From Ganoderma boninense (lineage: Eukaryota > Basidiomycota > Agaricomycetes > Polyporales > Polyporaceae): a stretch of DNA of 64,000 bases. Numbering within the stretch: position 1 is the stretch's first letter; each line of letters begins with the position of its first letter. The notes below the pieces were generated by a model. It saw only the letters and a program-made list of their open reading frames with translations, made no database searches and was not told the DNA's origin. Of this stretch, positions 23,382-34,536 are shown piece by piece. The stretch is from positions 3,692,100-3,756,099 of the forward strand of contig CM035306.1 of the NCBI GenBank assembly GCA_002900995.3. The letters are read 5' to 3'. Made by a program: the position numbers and the translations under genes.

Positions 23382-26300
23382 TCGGACATGAATTTCGCAC
23401 CATTACGCCAAGGAGCGTCAACCCAGATTGACAGAGCGCAGAACTGGGAGGTCGATCGCCCCTAGGATAGTTCATGTCCAGGAAATGAAGTAGTGGACGC
23501 GCTGTGACATTCTGCTCGCCCGCCCACAGCGTCGCCAACCAACAACTCCGTAGGCGTCATCCCGCTCCGTTTTTCCACACTGGCCCGCACGCCCCCAGAG
23601 CGAGGGGGCACTGTCAGCTCGCAGCTGACCGTGCTTCGCCACCTCACGCCGAGCACGATGAGGGCACCGCCCGGCGTGTCGCCACACGCTCGCCCCCCTC
23701 CGGATGTCCCGAACCCCGCAAAAAGGGACGCCTGAACCGCCTCCGGCTGCGGGGCACCCAGCGAGCCAACCAACGCCCTCTCTCGCCCTCCCCACCACAC
23801 ACGCGCTGCGGCTTCGAAGTTCCATCATGCCCGCCGACGCGGCCCCGCCCCTCAAGGCTTCCCGCGCGCACCACACGGACGGCGAGTGGCGGGCTAGCGA
23901 GGGCACGCGCCCGCGTCCTCGCACGCCGCTCCCCGCCGGCGACGGGCCCCATGAGCAATATTGCCCGTTTTCAGGCATTTTCGACTGCTTCGCCGGCGCG
24001 GGGGCTGCCCATGCGGCGGGCGCTCGCGCCGCGTGGCTGATGCGGGCGCCGGTTGCGTCAGTCGCGGCTCGCGTACACATACAGTCGCAGCCTGTGAGGC
24101 CTGAGGCCTGAACCCCATCTGGGTGCGCCGTGCCTTGCGGCCGGGGGGCGTGTGGTTCGGTGGCAGGGTGTGGTAAGGCGGCGGGGGTTCTGTAATTGAG
24201 TGTTGCGTCACTGGGTTCTACGGAGTTGGGCTTATCGTGGGCTCTTGGCGTTGGGTTCCGTCAGTCACGACATATCATCGGACGCGCACCTCATGGCGTA
24301 CGCTTTCTCGATGACGGTAAGGAGCGGGGATTTGTTTATGGGCACTGCGAGCCTGGACGCTGAGATGGAGTGCAGGCGCGCGCACAGAGCGCCTCCGGTC
24401 AGTATGTTGGAGTTGAACCTGAAGTTCATTACCACGGCCGAGCCGTATATGTTCTAGATCTAATCTGGCTTGTTGGGACTGAAATGGATCTATCTAAGCT
24501 CTCGACCTCATCGACTCTCATCGATCGCGCGTAGAAGGTTCGACACCTACGAGCACAAGCACTAGCAGTGGGGCAGTGTTACAAATAATAGGGCGTTGAG
24601 TCACACTGATTGCACGCTGTGGGCTAGATGCGCGTGATGGAATGTCTATCCGTAGACGCTAATACGCGAATAGAAGCCCGAATGCAGCCCGTGGCCAATT
24701 GTCTCGAACATCGTGCACGGCTCGTGGCCTCTCGTGGCGTGCTGGAGGTGCGTTCCGCGTACCTCACGCCGTGCAACCGCATTTCAGGCGCCGCTTGTAT
24801 AGCCAGTTCTGAAGCTTTCTCGCAGCGCGCAGCTTCCCCGAATATTCCTCGCCATTTCCCCCCATTTTCGGTGTGTGCATATGCGCGAGCAGCGTGCTCG
24901 CCGCGTTCTCGAAGTTCTGAAGGGGATTTTCCGACCGAGAGAATCAGAGTGGGAGAACCCGAGGACACCACCCCGCTCCCCCGCCACCGGCCCTCAAACA
25001 AGCTTCAGGCCTCTGGCTCTGCCAGCCTGCCGCTGAGCTTCTTTGGCTTCCTGCCCCCCCCCCACCCGCGGGCGCGTGCGACTCCGAGCCGAGTGTGTAT
25101 CTGACTACGCACCATGCCACAACCTTGTTCATAGTGTGGATATGCACGGCGTTCACCGCGGCTGGCTGGCACGCTCCTGCGTCCACCTTCTACCTCCGAC
25201 GGCCTTGAGGCGGAGATAGTGTCGTAGCGTCCGCGTGCTGGTGCCAGAGCCGCCGCGCTATCCGGGCTTTCCGCGCCCACGTTGTGCAGGATCTGCTGAT
25301 CCCGTCGGGGAAGGCTGTCGGGTGATGCTCGGGGGCCTTCGATGGGCTCGTTCTATCGATAGGATTAGGGCGGGCCCAGAGGAACGTGCAGTCGGAGCTT
25401 GGGCCTAAGCTAGGATGGTGCCGAGGGATAAGCAGCGTATACGTACATAGCACATACGTGGTTACATTCGGCCGTGTGTGGCAAATCGCCGCCACCATCT
25501 CTGCCGCAGACGCATTAAGTTATCGTACTGCAGGATCCGGGAGAGTGGGAGCGCGTCCGGTTCGCGGACTGCATACTTACACGGGGTGGCATGACTGTCG
25601 GCAGGGGCTGGCGCCGGTGCTCTACGCGGAGAAGGGGCGTAAGCGCCGTGACTACGATGAGAAACGTTGCAGAAGAGCTCAGATCCCGCAGCGTGTCGAC
25701 TGAGACTGCTCCCCGAGGTTGAAGGGTGCATTGGCACTGCGGGTTGACATACTGCGGGGTGGGCGTGAGCGCATAAATAGACCAAAGGGGTTGGCGTACT
25801 GCCATGGGCGGAGATGGAGACCGCACGGAGTATACGCTGGGCGCGCAAGATCGTGCAACCTCTGTCAACGGGGCGTGCACCGGCACTATGGAGACCCCGC
25901 GTCGAGTGATGTGGGTGTGCATGTCGTAACGACCGTCGAGTTGTGGACGGCATGCCGTGGATGCCGTGGACATACGCGCTTGCGACATTGCTGGGGAACG
26001 TTCGACGACGTGATGCCCCACGCTCGGAAGAGAATGGGCTGGCAAGTTACATGAAAGCTTGTCGGCGGTATACATGTACTGGGCACGTTGCAGGCAATAG
26101 TTACCCGCCTTGGCTTTTGTGCTGTGAAGGTGGCTCGTCGGCGTCCCGCAACGCCTGAGTCCTGGAAGTCGGCGAGCGAGCTCTCTTCTCCTCGGAGTCC
26201 AGGAAGCAGCCAGGACGGCTAGGGGAATCCCAGAACGGAGAGGTCCATATCCGGGCAGATCAGCCAAAAGTCCTAGCGAGCGGACATGAGGAAGGAGCGC

Positions 26301-27529
26301 AATGGGAGAGTTGTCGTGGAAGCCCAGGAGGCATGGCGATATTGCCTCGGAGGACAGCACGGGCCGATGGTGGCGAATGGACGAGACCTCGATAATAGTA
26401 TTCGACACCTGTCGGCATTGTGACGGGAGAATGGCATGCAAGGGATGTCGTGCAAGTGCTATCGACCACGATGAATGGGTCAGGAGACGCGAAGATGCCG
26501 CCGGGAGCACCCTGCGCCGGGAACAGCACGTCAAGAGATCGTGGTGGAATGTTACGACATATTCACTCACTAAGTTTGATGGCGGACGAGAAGAGATCAC
26601 AGTGAGCTTCTGCTGAAGCACGTCGCAGACGCATGAGGGGCGAAGATCAGCAAGTCATGTGTCTGAAGGAGCCATGCACCTGTGTGGTCGCAATAGTGAG
26701 TGATATGATATGCGAACCTCCGGCCTCGGCCTTTGCAAAGTTGCAGCTGACCAACAGAGCTAGAACAGCCAGGGCGATTCCCTTCAACGGCTCCAATGTG
26801 TTCGCTCGTTCCCATGGAGGTGAGAGGACCTCTGCCCTCCGACGCCCAACGATCCAAGACTGAGAAGAATCGCCGATCACGGGAAGTGGAGTGCAGACGG
26901 TGGTGCGGCGTGAACTTGGTCATAACTTCGCACCTACTGGTTGTTCGCTGGGCGCCGTAATATCCGAGAAGAGGATGCGACATGGCGGGCGGAGGTAGAT
27001 GCAGTAATGAGGAACAGTTCTGCCGGGGATGGATTGATTCAGCCTCAGAGTCAACAGCCTGGCGCTGAATAAGTAATGTCTGTTGTGAGCATTCACTGAC
27101 TATCGGTAAATCATGGTGCAGATCTTGGTACCGGCCGCAAGACTGAGTTCCGAGAATGACGGAATCGTTCTGGCAAGCAAGGCGTCATTAAAAGGGAGGG
27201 AACTGGTAAGTAGAGGGACCAGTGTCGAGGAGGAGGCAGAGTCGGTTACAGCACAGAGGGAACGGATTCCATGACGACCGCCCGAGCGTGTGGAGAAAGC
27301 CGGGTGGCGGTGTTGGATCTACCGCAGGCGCTCGCCTCGGACGCGAGCCTGGGAACTTGAAGGCTTGGGAGCATCGCTGGCACTGGCAGCTTGTCCTCTC
27401 AGGCTGCCTTCGTCTCGTCCTGCTACACGAATCCGTCTATTCCATCCCGTCCACCAGCTCGCTCGGCGATAAGGGCGTTGTCATCCATGATCTTCCTCTC
27501 GGCGTACTGCCTTGTGAATCTAGTGTGTC

Positions 27530-27702
27530 GAATTAGATGCAGCTGAGGCTCTCAAGAGCTTCCTCACTGGCAACGGTGATCGTCAGCGTGGGTATCCAAC
27601 GTTCGTCCTTACTGATCTTCTCACCCCACCCAGCGGTGACATGCAGTGCGCGGCTCTTTCTTTGACTCCTGATGATAGTCGTCCTGATTCCATGTTCTGA
27701 CA
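27530..27702 (+). pseudogene. Orphan protein-like fragment upstream of F-box gene
   Basis: An open stretch of about 55 codons with balanced composition (DAAEALKSFLTGNGDRQRGY, then PTFVLTDLLTPPSGDM) ends at a TGA. Just before it, in another frame, is GDKGVVIHDLPLGVLPCESS. Together they look like a broken coding region or an exon pair missing its partners. No family recognised. Confidence 0.2.
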
Positions 27703-27967
27703 GGCTGCGGTTGGTGCCGCCCAGTCCTCAAATGTGCCTCCCAACAGCGCGCAAGAAGGCTCAACCGGTCTGAGCGCACCACCGCCCAGAGCCAGTTACT
27801 ATAGACTGCAGACGGCTCCTGTCTTCAGACACCGCCCATCAAAGTCTCTTCCGTTGATCGTCAGTAATCTTCGCGAAGCACTATGCATTGATCATCCCCC
27901 TTCCGAACAGTCTACATAAGCCAGTAGGTCGGCCCCAAACAGGACCCATCCTCACTTCCGTTTCCCC

Positions 27968-29173
27968 ATGGACAGCTCACTTACCCTCGAAAAGCTAGCA
28001 GTCGAGCTGCTCACGCATATATCCTTCTTCGCCTGTACCGATGGCGGTCAAACAGGTTGCCACCTTGCCCTAGTCTCAAAACGCATTCACTACGCATCCC
28101 GCCCGGCTCGTTTCTACTCCGTCCAACTCCTCGACTCTCCTACCCAAATCGAAAAATTCCTTCAGTGCTACCAGCAGGAGCGGGCTCGTGCTGTCGAGCA
28201 TATCCCCCGGGTCCGACACCTCTGTCTCTCCTTCTTCGGCAAAGGTTTGGCAACAGCGCCCTCCTCCAGCACGCCAGGCCCTGCTCCCAGGTCACGAGCC
28301 GAATGGCTCGCGTCGCTGCAAAAACGGGCCCAGCACATGCAGTCCGGCCAGGACAGCCTCGACGAGCAGTATAACCGTGTCATCCCAGGTTTGATTCGCG
28401 CCGTTGCCCCGGATATCCGCTCGCTCGCCCTCATGCAAGCACAATGGAGAAGTTCGACCGTCCTCCGATGCCAGTTCCCCTGCCTGGAGGAGCTCACCCT
28501 CGTCGGAGGCGATCCCTCCTTCCTTCCCTTCGACTTCATCCCGTCCGACAAACCCTATCTATCCGGCACTCAAGCGGCTTCATCAGATCCAGTCCCTCGT
28601 CAACAAGGACATTGACTTCCGCAAGTGGGCGAAGCACGCACCGAACCTGACCCACCTCCGCGCTTCACGCCTCGACTACCATCCTCGCACCACTGTAGAC
28701 TCGCTTGTGCAATCGTTCAGTAAGTGACTCACGACGAAGGCTTTGCAGACTGCCTCGGGCTCACCATCTTATGCCATCTAATAGGCACGTCCGAGCCGGA
28801 AGACCTCTTCCCACACCTTCAGCAGGTCGTTATCCAGCCGAAGATGGGCCCCCTTCCCGGTGCTCGCCAGGACACCGCCGAGCTGTCGTACCGCGACTTC
28901 ATCAGCCACATCCGGAAGGCAGCTGCGAAGGCGCGGGTGCCGGTCGTGCTGCTCCCTCCGATGGAGCTTCCGAAGATGACCCCCGGGATGGACCCCAGTC
29001 GCGGCTGCATCATGAAGCTGCGGGGAGTGTGGCAGCAGGCCATCGAGGGCAAGCACCTCACCTGGGAGTGCCCGGTCACCGAGCCCCCCGTCCCGGACAA
29101 CGTCCAGGACCGGGGCATGCCGTCTACTTTCCACACGCCGCTGTCGACCAGCATGGTGACCGTTGGTGCCTAA
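27968..29173 (+). CDS. F-box protein, family copy 1 (379 aa), with apparent frameshift
   Basis: Exons 27968-28719 and 28785-29173, with intron 28720-28784 (GTAAGT...TAATAG). The N terminus (LEKLAVELLTHISFFACTDG, then HLALVSKRIH and SRPARFYSVQL) is the F-box-like signature shared with the genes at 35,889 and 37,752; the C terminus (FPHLQQVVIQP, YRDFISHIRKAA, RVPVVLLPP) is the shared tail. The predicted role is a Skp1-binding ubiquitin-ligase adaptor. One extra base near 28,552-28,562 (TATCTATCC) breaks the frame: before it reads FDFIPSDKPY, after it YPALKRLHQIQ in the next frame. Removing one base makes exon 1 end in phase 1, as exon 2 demands. The first open frame alone would stop at 28,615 and lose the C-terminal half. 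Either a sequence error or a recently inactivated copy. Confidence 0.75.
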
Positions 29174-29328
29174 AATTATGGTTTTGGCTCGTATGTCTCC
29201 TTGTGGACTTGAACAGACGTTTGCTACGCTACTGGGACAGTGGAATCGGACTAGCGGATTCGGACTGAAGCAAAAATAATAATTACATCCCCAGACACTC
29301 ACGTGTACTTTAAAACACGGACATTCAT

Positions 29329-30787
29329 CTACACCTTATACACGATCTTCTCTGCACTGACTTTCCCCTCCTTCATGTGCTGCAGCCCCGCGGGTATACT
29401 GTCCAATCCTCCCTCCCAGAGCTTAATAGGCAGTGGCTTGATTTTGCCATCTTTGACTAACCCAGGCACCTTCTTCAGGAACTCGACCATCTGCGCCCTG
29501 TCCGCTGGTATGGCGGGGGCATGGTATCCCGTCGCGAATGTATACTCGCGGCCCAATGCAGAATATATGATCATGGCTGCCCAGTGTCGTATACAGGTGA
29601 GCCCAATCATGTGCCCCGTGAAACAGCAAAATCATACTCACACTCGCGCACGACGTCCGTCCTCGCAGTCGCGTCCGCGATCACAGCCAGGACGTGCATC
29701 ACCTTCCCCCCAGCGGGCGCGATGACCGCCGCGCTGGTCGCCTGCGACTCCCTCACGCTGATCGTGTCGAGCGCGGCGCGGACCGAGTCGCGCGTCGCGG
29801 CCTTGAGCTTGGCCACGACGTCCGGGTCGCGGTAGTCGAACACCGCCGACTCGGACGCGCCGAGGCCCTGGACGAGCGCGAAGTTCTGTGGGGACGCGGT
29901 CGTCGCGACCTTGTACCCCGACAGCGCGGCGAGCTGGATCGCGAACTGGCCGACCGACGCTGTGGGTGAAGAGGGTTCAGCAAAGCCTGGAGACTGAAGG
30001 AGAACTCGCGTGGGGGCGACGTACACGCTCCACCGTGGATGTAGACCCACTCCTCGTTGGGGACCTTCGCGGGGGGCTCGACGAGCCCGAGCCGCTTCGG
30101 GTGGTACAACGCCTGCGCCGCCGTCCAGAACCTGCAAGTGCACGGCGCATCAGCCGTCTGCGTCTTTCCTGGCCACGATATCACCCTGAAGCTCAGCGGC
30201 CTCGCAAGTGTCCAGACGACGTACGCGCATCCGAACGTTGCGGCCTCCTCGTGCGTGAGCGTCCCCGCGGGCACGGCCCACGCGAGCTCCGCGGGCGTGC
30301 GGACGTACTCGGCGTACGCGCCGCTGTCCGCGAACGTCGAGCCCATCACGAACCCCGCGACGTGCGCGCCGACCCGGATTGTGGGCGCGGAGACCGTGAC
30401 GTTCGCGCCCACGCGCACGACGTGTCCCGACCAGTCGCAGCCGACGACGGAACCGGGGTTGCCTCTGCCCGAGTCGGCGACTGATGTCAACGGAAGAAAA
30501 GTCAAGGGTGTCGGGTGTCAGGACTCAGCATGCCCCAGGCGGGAGGGGGCGGGGGTTGGCTTACACTTCCAGTCGGTCGGGTTCTGCGCGACGGCGACGG
30601 TCTTGACGAGGATGTCGTCGGCACTGACCTCTGGGACGGGGTGGTCCCGGATGGCGACTCCGCCCTCCCTATGTAAGTTAGACCATAAACACATCTTCGA
30701 CAGGTCGACATTCGTTCTCGGACGCACCTCAGCGATAACGAGGGCTTTCATCGACTTGGGGATGCTGGCAGCAGTAGACGTAGACAT
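29329..30787 (-). CDS. Medium-chain dehydrogenase/reductase (zinc-independent enoyl-reductase type), 362 aa
   Basis: Six exons: 30787-30728, 30664-30565, 30480-30225, 30131-30025, 29959-29642 and 29576-29329; all phases agree and the frame is intact. Domain order is that of the MDR superfamily: a GroES-like N-terminal half (MKALVIAEGGVAIRDHPVPE, NPTDWK, GNPGSVVGCDWSGHVV), then a Rossmann fold with the NAD(P)-binding loop GGASSVGQFAIQLAALSGYK and TTASPQNF. The structural and catalytic zinc cysteines of alcohol dehydrogenases are absent, so a reductase acting on activated double bonds (quinone- or enoyl-reductase-like, ToxD/trans-ER type) is more likely than an alcohol dehydrogenase. No secondary-metabolite synthase lies nearby in this window, so a stand-alone role is assumed. 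Substrate unknown; probably cytosolic, as I see no clear signal peptide. Confidence 0.88.
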
Positions 30788-31498
30788 CTTCCTATGCCCA
30801 ATCCGTGCGAGTCTTGCCACCCAGGTCGTGGATGTTCCGAGTCGTCGAATCTGTTGTCTTATATGCAGCATCGTCGCCGGTGGATTCTGGTAGCCTGGCT
30901 CGTCGGACCGCTGGAGAATAATACGAAATACTAATGCTTAGGGGGTTTGTCAGTCAGCTACTGTGGGTTGAGTCGTCTTCAAGAATCCCCGGCGGTTCGG
31001 AGAAAAGGGCTCTCCAATGGTCAAATAAGTACGAGGCCCCGCACGAGCGGGAGGCAATAGGAACTTGTCCCACGATAAACGGCTACTATCGCTGCCGAAA
31101 CCGTCCGAATGCCCTGTCGCTTTGAATGGTTCGGAGCTGGGGACTGCTGCCACGACGAGATGATTACGAAGCCCGGGGTCGTTCGGCAAAAAATGACGGC
31201 TCCGAGTTCGCACTGTGGACGCAGAGAATGCTACATTTCCCAGACGGGCCGGGAAATGGCATTAGATCAATGCGAAACAACAGCATCTTCAGCAGGTCAG
31301 GAGAACGCACCCCGAGGCCTGATGGGCAGCACAAGCAGAAATGATTTGCGTGGTGAGTAGCTGGCAAGGGCATGGCTTCGTTCACCTTCCGGACCAACAG
31401 CGCGTAAGATGAAGCCAACGCCTCACAGAGCCTTCATAGCAGAACGATATAAGGAGGGTAGTGATACATTGAAACAGCCTTCTAGCAACTCAAACCTT
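30788..31498. other. Intergenic between MDR gene start and GluRS 3' end
   Basis: 711 bp. The right end is the 3' side of the GluRS gene and the left end the promoter side of the oxidoreductase. Only short, unconvincing open frames on both strands; no TATA box, repeat or RNA gene stands out. Confidence 0.45.
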
Positions 31499-34218
31499 CT
31501 ACGAGTCGTAAATAGTCTGCACCTTGTACATCTTCGTCTCCACGGTGGGGATAACGTCGTCGTCTCCATACACCTTCGCGACCTTGTACATCTTCGTCTC
31601 CACGGGCACGTCACCGCTTGCCCCCTTCTTCGAAGCGGCAGCAGGTTTAGCATCCTTCGTAGTAGGAGTGGCCGTGCCGGTCTGCGCGCCCGCCTTGCTC
31701 GCGATGCTCGCCGCGCGCCCGTCGGGGATGTGGATGAACTCGTGGCGGCCCGCGTCGCCGACGCCGTCGAAGATGTAGTAGCCCTTGCGCTCGAACTGGA
31801 TGATGTCGCCCTTCTTGAGGTCCGCGATGTTCGCGTCCGCGCGCGCCTCGTCGCGGAACTCGGACACGGGCGTGACGAAGTCCTTGACGTCGTCGTTCTC
31901 CTCGAGCTTCTTCTTCGTGATCAGGTAGTCGTAGTCGAGCAGCGTCACGTCGACGAGCGCGGGCGCCCCGCCCGCACCCCCCGCGCCGGGCTGCGCGAGC
32001 CAGGTGATCTTCTTCTTGGTCTTGCGGAAGTCGCCGTCGAGATGGAGCTCCATCTCGAGCGCGGTGACGACCCCGGCGGCGTCCGTCGTCTTGGAGCGCA
32101 CGATCGCGTTGCCCCAGTCCATGAGGGTGACCTCCTCCTGCTCGTCGAACGAGACTGCGTCCTCCTGCTCGACGAAGATCTGGGACGAGTACACGGTCTT
32201 CTTGTCGCCGACCTCGGGGTTCTTCTTGTGCTTCGGCAGTGTCTTGACCTCAATCGCGGCAGGGCCGCCCTTGATCGTGACCGGAACTCTGGCAAGTGGA
32301 CACCGTCAACATAAAATTATCCGCGTTCTGTAACCTGGGGGGCTGCTCACATGTTCGCATTGGAGAGTGCCCAGAAACGGGGAGCGACGGGGTCGATGAC
32401 CTTCTTGTTCAGAGTCCAGAGCGTGTCCCACTCGAGCGAGACGATGGCCTGCGAAGGGCCCTGGGCAAGCATGTACTGGCGGAGTGCCTCCACGGTAAGC
32501 CCGCGGCGACGGATGCCGCGCACGGTGGGGAAGCGGGGGTCGTCCCACCCGCGGACGATGCCGGTGTTCACGAACCAATGGAGTTTGCGCTTGGACAACA
32601 GTGTATAGATGAAGTTCAGACGACTGGAGATCCCATTAATTCGTCAAACGAACATGGCTTCGAATACGAGGAGGTACTTGCCTGAAGTCCCATATGTTCA
32701 CCTTGCGGATATTGAGGGCCTCCATCATCCACTGGTACTGGGGGTTGCGGTCACGGTACTCGTTCGTACGGAGAGCGTGAGTGACACCCTCGTGCGAGTC
32801 TACGATCGGACAAGCGAAGTCATAGGTCGGGTATACCTTCCACTTGTCGCTAAGAGGAGCCCTCAGATAATGCTGATCCCTGGTGAGAACGAGGCAACTC
32901 ACCCAGTGCGGTGGTGAGGCGTCAGGTTCGTGCGGTAGATGACGGGATCCCGAAGTGCCTTGTTGGGGTTGTCGACACTCAGCTTTGCGCGAAGACACCA
33001 GCGGGTGCCCTCCGGGGTCCCCTTGGTCATCTCCTCGAAGTGCTTCAGGTTGTCCTCGACAGAGTCGTCGCGGTGCTTGGAGGCGATGCCGTCCATGCGC
33101 TCCTTCCGCATCTGCTCCTGCTCGGTGTCGTCGGCGTAGGCCTTGCCTGTTTTGATCATCTTCAGAGCGAACTCGTACAGCTCGGCGAAGTAATCGGATG
33201 TATGCGTGACTTTGTCGCCATGGATGTCAAGGAGCGCCAGGTCCTCGAGGATGGTCTCCTCGAATTCGGTCTGTCGGGGAAATCGGGTCAGGTCCAATAG
33301 CTGCGGTGTGTCTAGAGTAGACATACCGTCTCCTTTGTGGGGTTGGTATCATCGAAACGAATGATCATCTTGCCCTTGTACATCTTCGCGAAGTACTGGT
33401 TGAGCATCGCCGCCTTGGCATGACCGATGTGCAGGTACCCGCTTGGCTCGGGAGGGAAACGTGTGACGACCTCGCCCTCTTTGGCATCTTGCAGCCCGAG
33501 CGCGAAGGAAGCCGCAGTTTTGTTGGACCGTGCCTTGGCCGACTTGGCCTCTGTACGAGATGCAGCATGGATATCAGCAAATCTATCTCCATCAGAATGG
33601 CACAGAGACCGTACCACTGAGGCTCGCGATTGCCAGCTGCGTTGACTCCAACGACTCGAGATGGGTAAACCAACGGTTTAGGTGAACGTGCTTGTTATTT
33701 TTGAGCAAGCCGATGATTTTCACACTGCCTGTGATTGGGTAGACGATGTGAATGAAATCGGATGAAGCTGGGCGTATGCATACGGACCCTTAAGGGCCCC
33801 CAAACAATAAAATCGGCAGAGGTAAGGTCGTGACCAACAAGGAAAGTTCTGAAGGCCAAGTGGTCATCCAACGAGTCGAGCGCAGCAGTAATTTGGGGGA
33901 AGGCTGTGAATGTCGGCAAAGACTTCGCGAGGGCGAAGTAAGAAGTCGTCTAGGAAAGGCAAGGCAGGGATGAGTCAAGATGATCCATACAGAATACGCA
34001 TCGCCCACCTTTTCGCTGTCGTCTGAGAGGCCACCAGCCTTGGCAAGTGATTGGACGATGTCATCCTCGGTCGCGAGCTTGGATCCGTCGATCTCAAGAG
34101 TAACACCGGTGGCAGCAGTGTCGAAGTTGAGGACAGCCTTTCCGGTGAAGGTTGCGATGGCAGCAGATGCCCATGGAAAGGGAGCTGCAGAAGGGGATAG
34201 AGTGAGTGTGCCAGCCAT
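31499..34218 (-). CDS. GUS1: Glutamyl-tRNA synthetase, cytosolic (770 aa)
   Basis: Charges tRNA-Glu with glutamate in the cytosol. Eight exons: 34218-34009, 33949-33784, 33728-33615, 33550-33327, 33270-32903, 32849-32682, 32623-32351 and 32288-31499; all phases agree. Residues 1 to ~165 form a GST-like N-terminal domain ([32 protein letters not shown]), which in yeast docks onto the Arc1 cofactor. The class I catalytic core follows with the HIGH motif ([14 protein letters not shown]), [34 protein letters not shown] and a KMSKS variant (TLLSKRKL). The C-terminal anticodon-binding beta-barrels include WGNAIV and [20 protein letters not shown]. The intron 32681-32624 begins GC (donor AG|GCAAGT), a GC-AG intron. 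The last exon ends with a short duplication, ETKMYKV twice, making the protein longer than the yeast enzyme. The start is the MAGTLTL methionine; an upstream in-frame ATG is less likely. Confidence 0.97.
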
Positions 34219-34536
34219 GATGCCCGTGTCGGAGAGCAAGGAGCGAGGACTGCTCTCGCCACAAACTACTCGAAAGATCAAGCAGGATGACTCTCATCGA
34301 CTTGTTCCTCAATCTTATCTTATCTTCGGCGCTTGCATCCAAATATGCCAGCGGTTATCCTGGTTATCCAGCAGCGCCTCCTTCCACCGCTCTTGTCTTC
34401 CTTCCGCCATGGCCCGTAGCGCTCTTTGGCATTTGGCAGCTTGTCTGCATCGCTTCCCAGCTCTCTCGGCATTAAAAGAGGCCCCATCCTCCAGGGCTGA
34501 CCCTGATTGCGCCTCTTGACACCCCAAACATACAGA
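34219..34536. promoter_or_regulatory. Divergent promoter region GluRS/metallophosphoesterase
   Basis: 318 bp separate the two start codons, transcribed away from each other. The stretch is non-coding and must hold both promoters; I see no clear TATA box. Confidence 0.45.

Larger units (their letters stand above)
16022..27967. other. Gene-poor region, right part (about 12 kb)
   Basis: No gene can be supported in almost 12 kb, although flanking regions average a gene per 2 kb. Several long open frames exist (e.g. 18503-19384 plus, 18960-19844 minus, 20260-21186 minus, 25515-26621 minus), but they overlap one another on opposite strands, are rich in Arg, Ser and Pro, show no domain and have no matching exon neighbours. 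The most protein-like bits are 17060-17180 (plus), 23155-23381 (plus), 26650-26800 (minus) and 27530-27702 (plus). Short tandem CCCAAG units occur near 19,569-19,590 and a C10-type run near 25,052. About 16.05-16.4 kb is the promoter side of the hypothetical gene; about 27.7-27.96 kb is upstream of the F-box gene. Confidence 0.35.

Noticed and set aside
24500..24560. Second tRNA-like B box (GGTTCGACACC) near 24,537
   Set aside because: No A box and no complementary acceptor ends within 90 bp.
25515..26621. 368-codon open frame on the minus strand
   Set aside because: Long for chance, but the product is Ser/Arg/Leu/Pro-rich without a domain or repeated pattern, other frames are also open, and no adjoining exon fits. 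Listed only as part of the gene-poor region.
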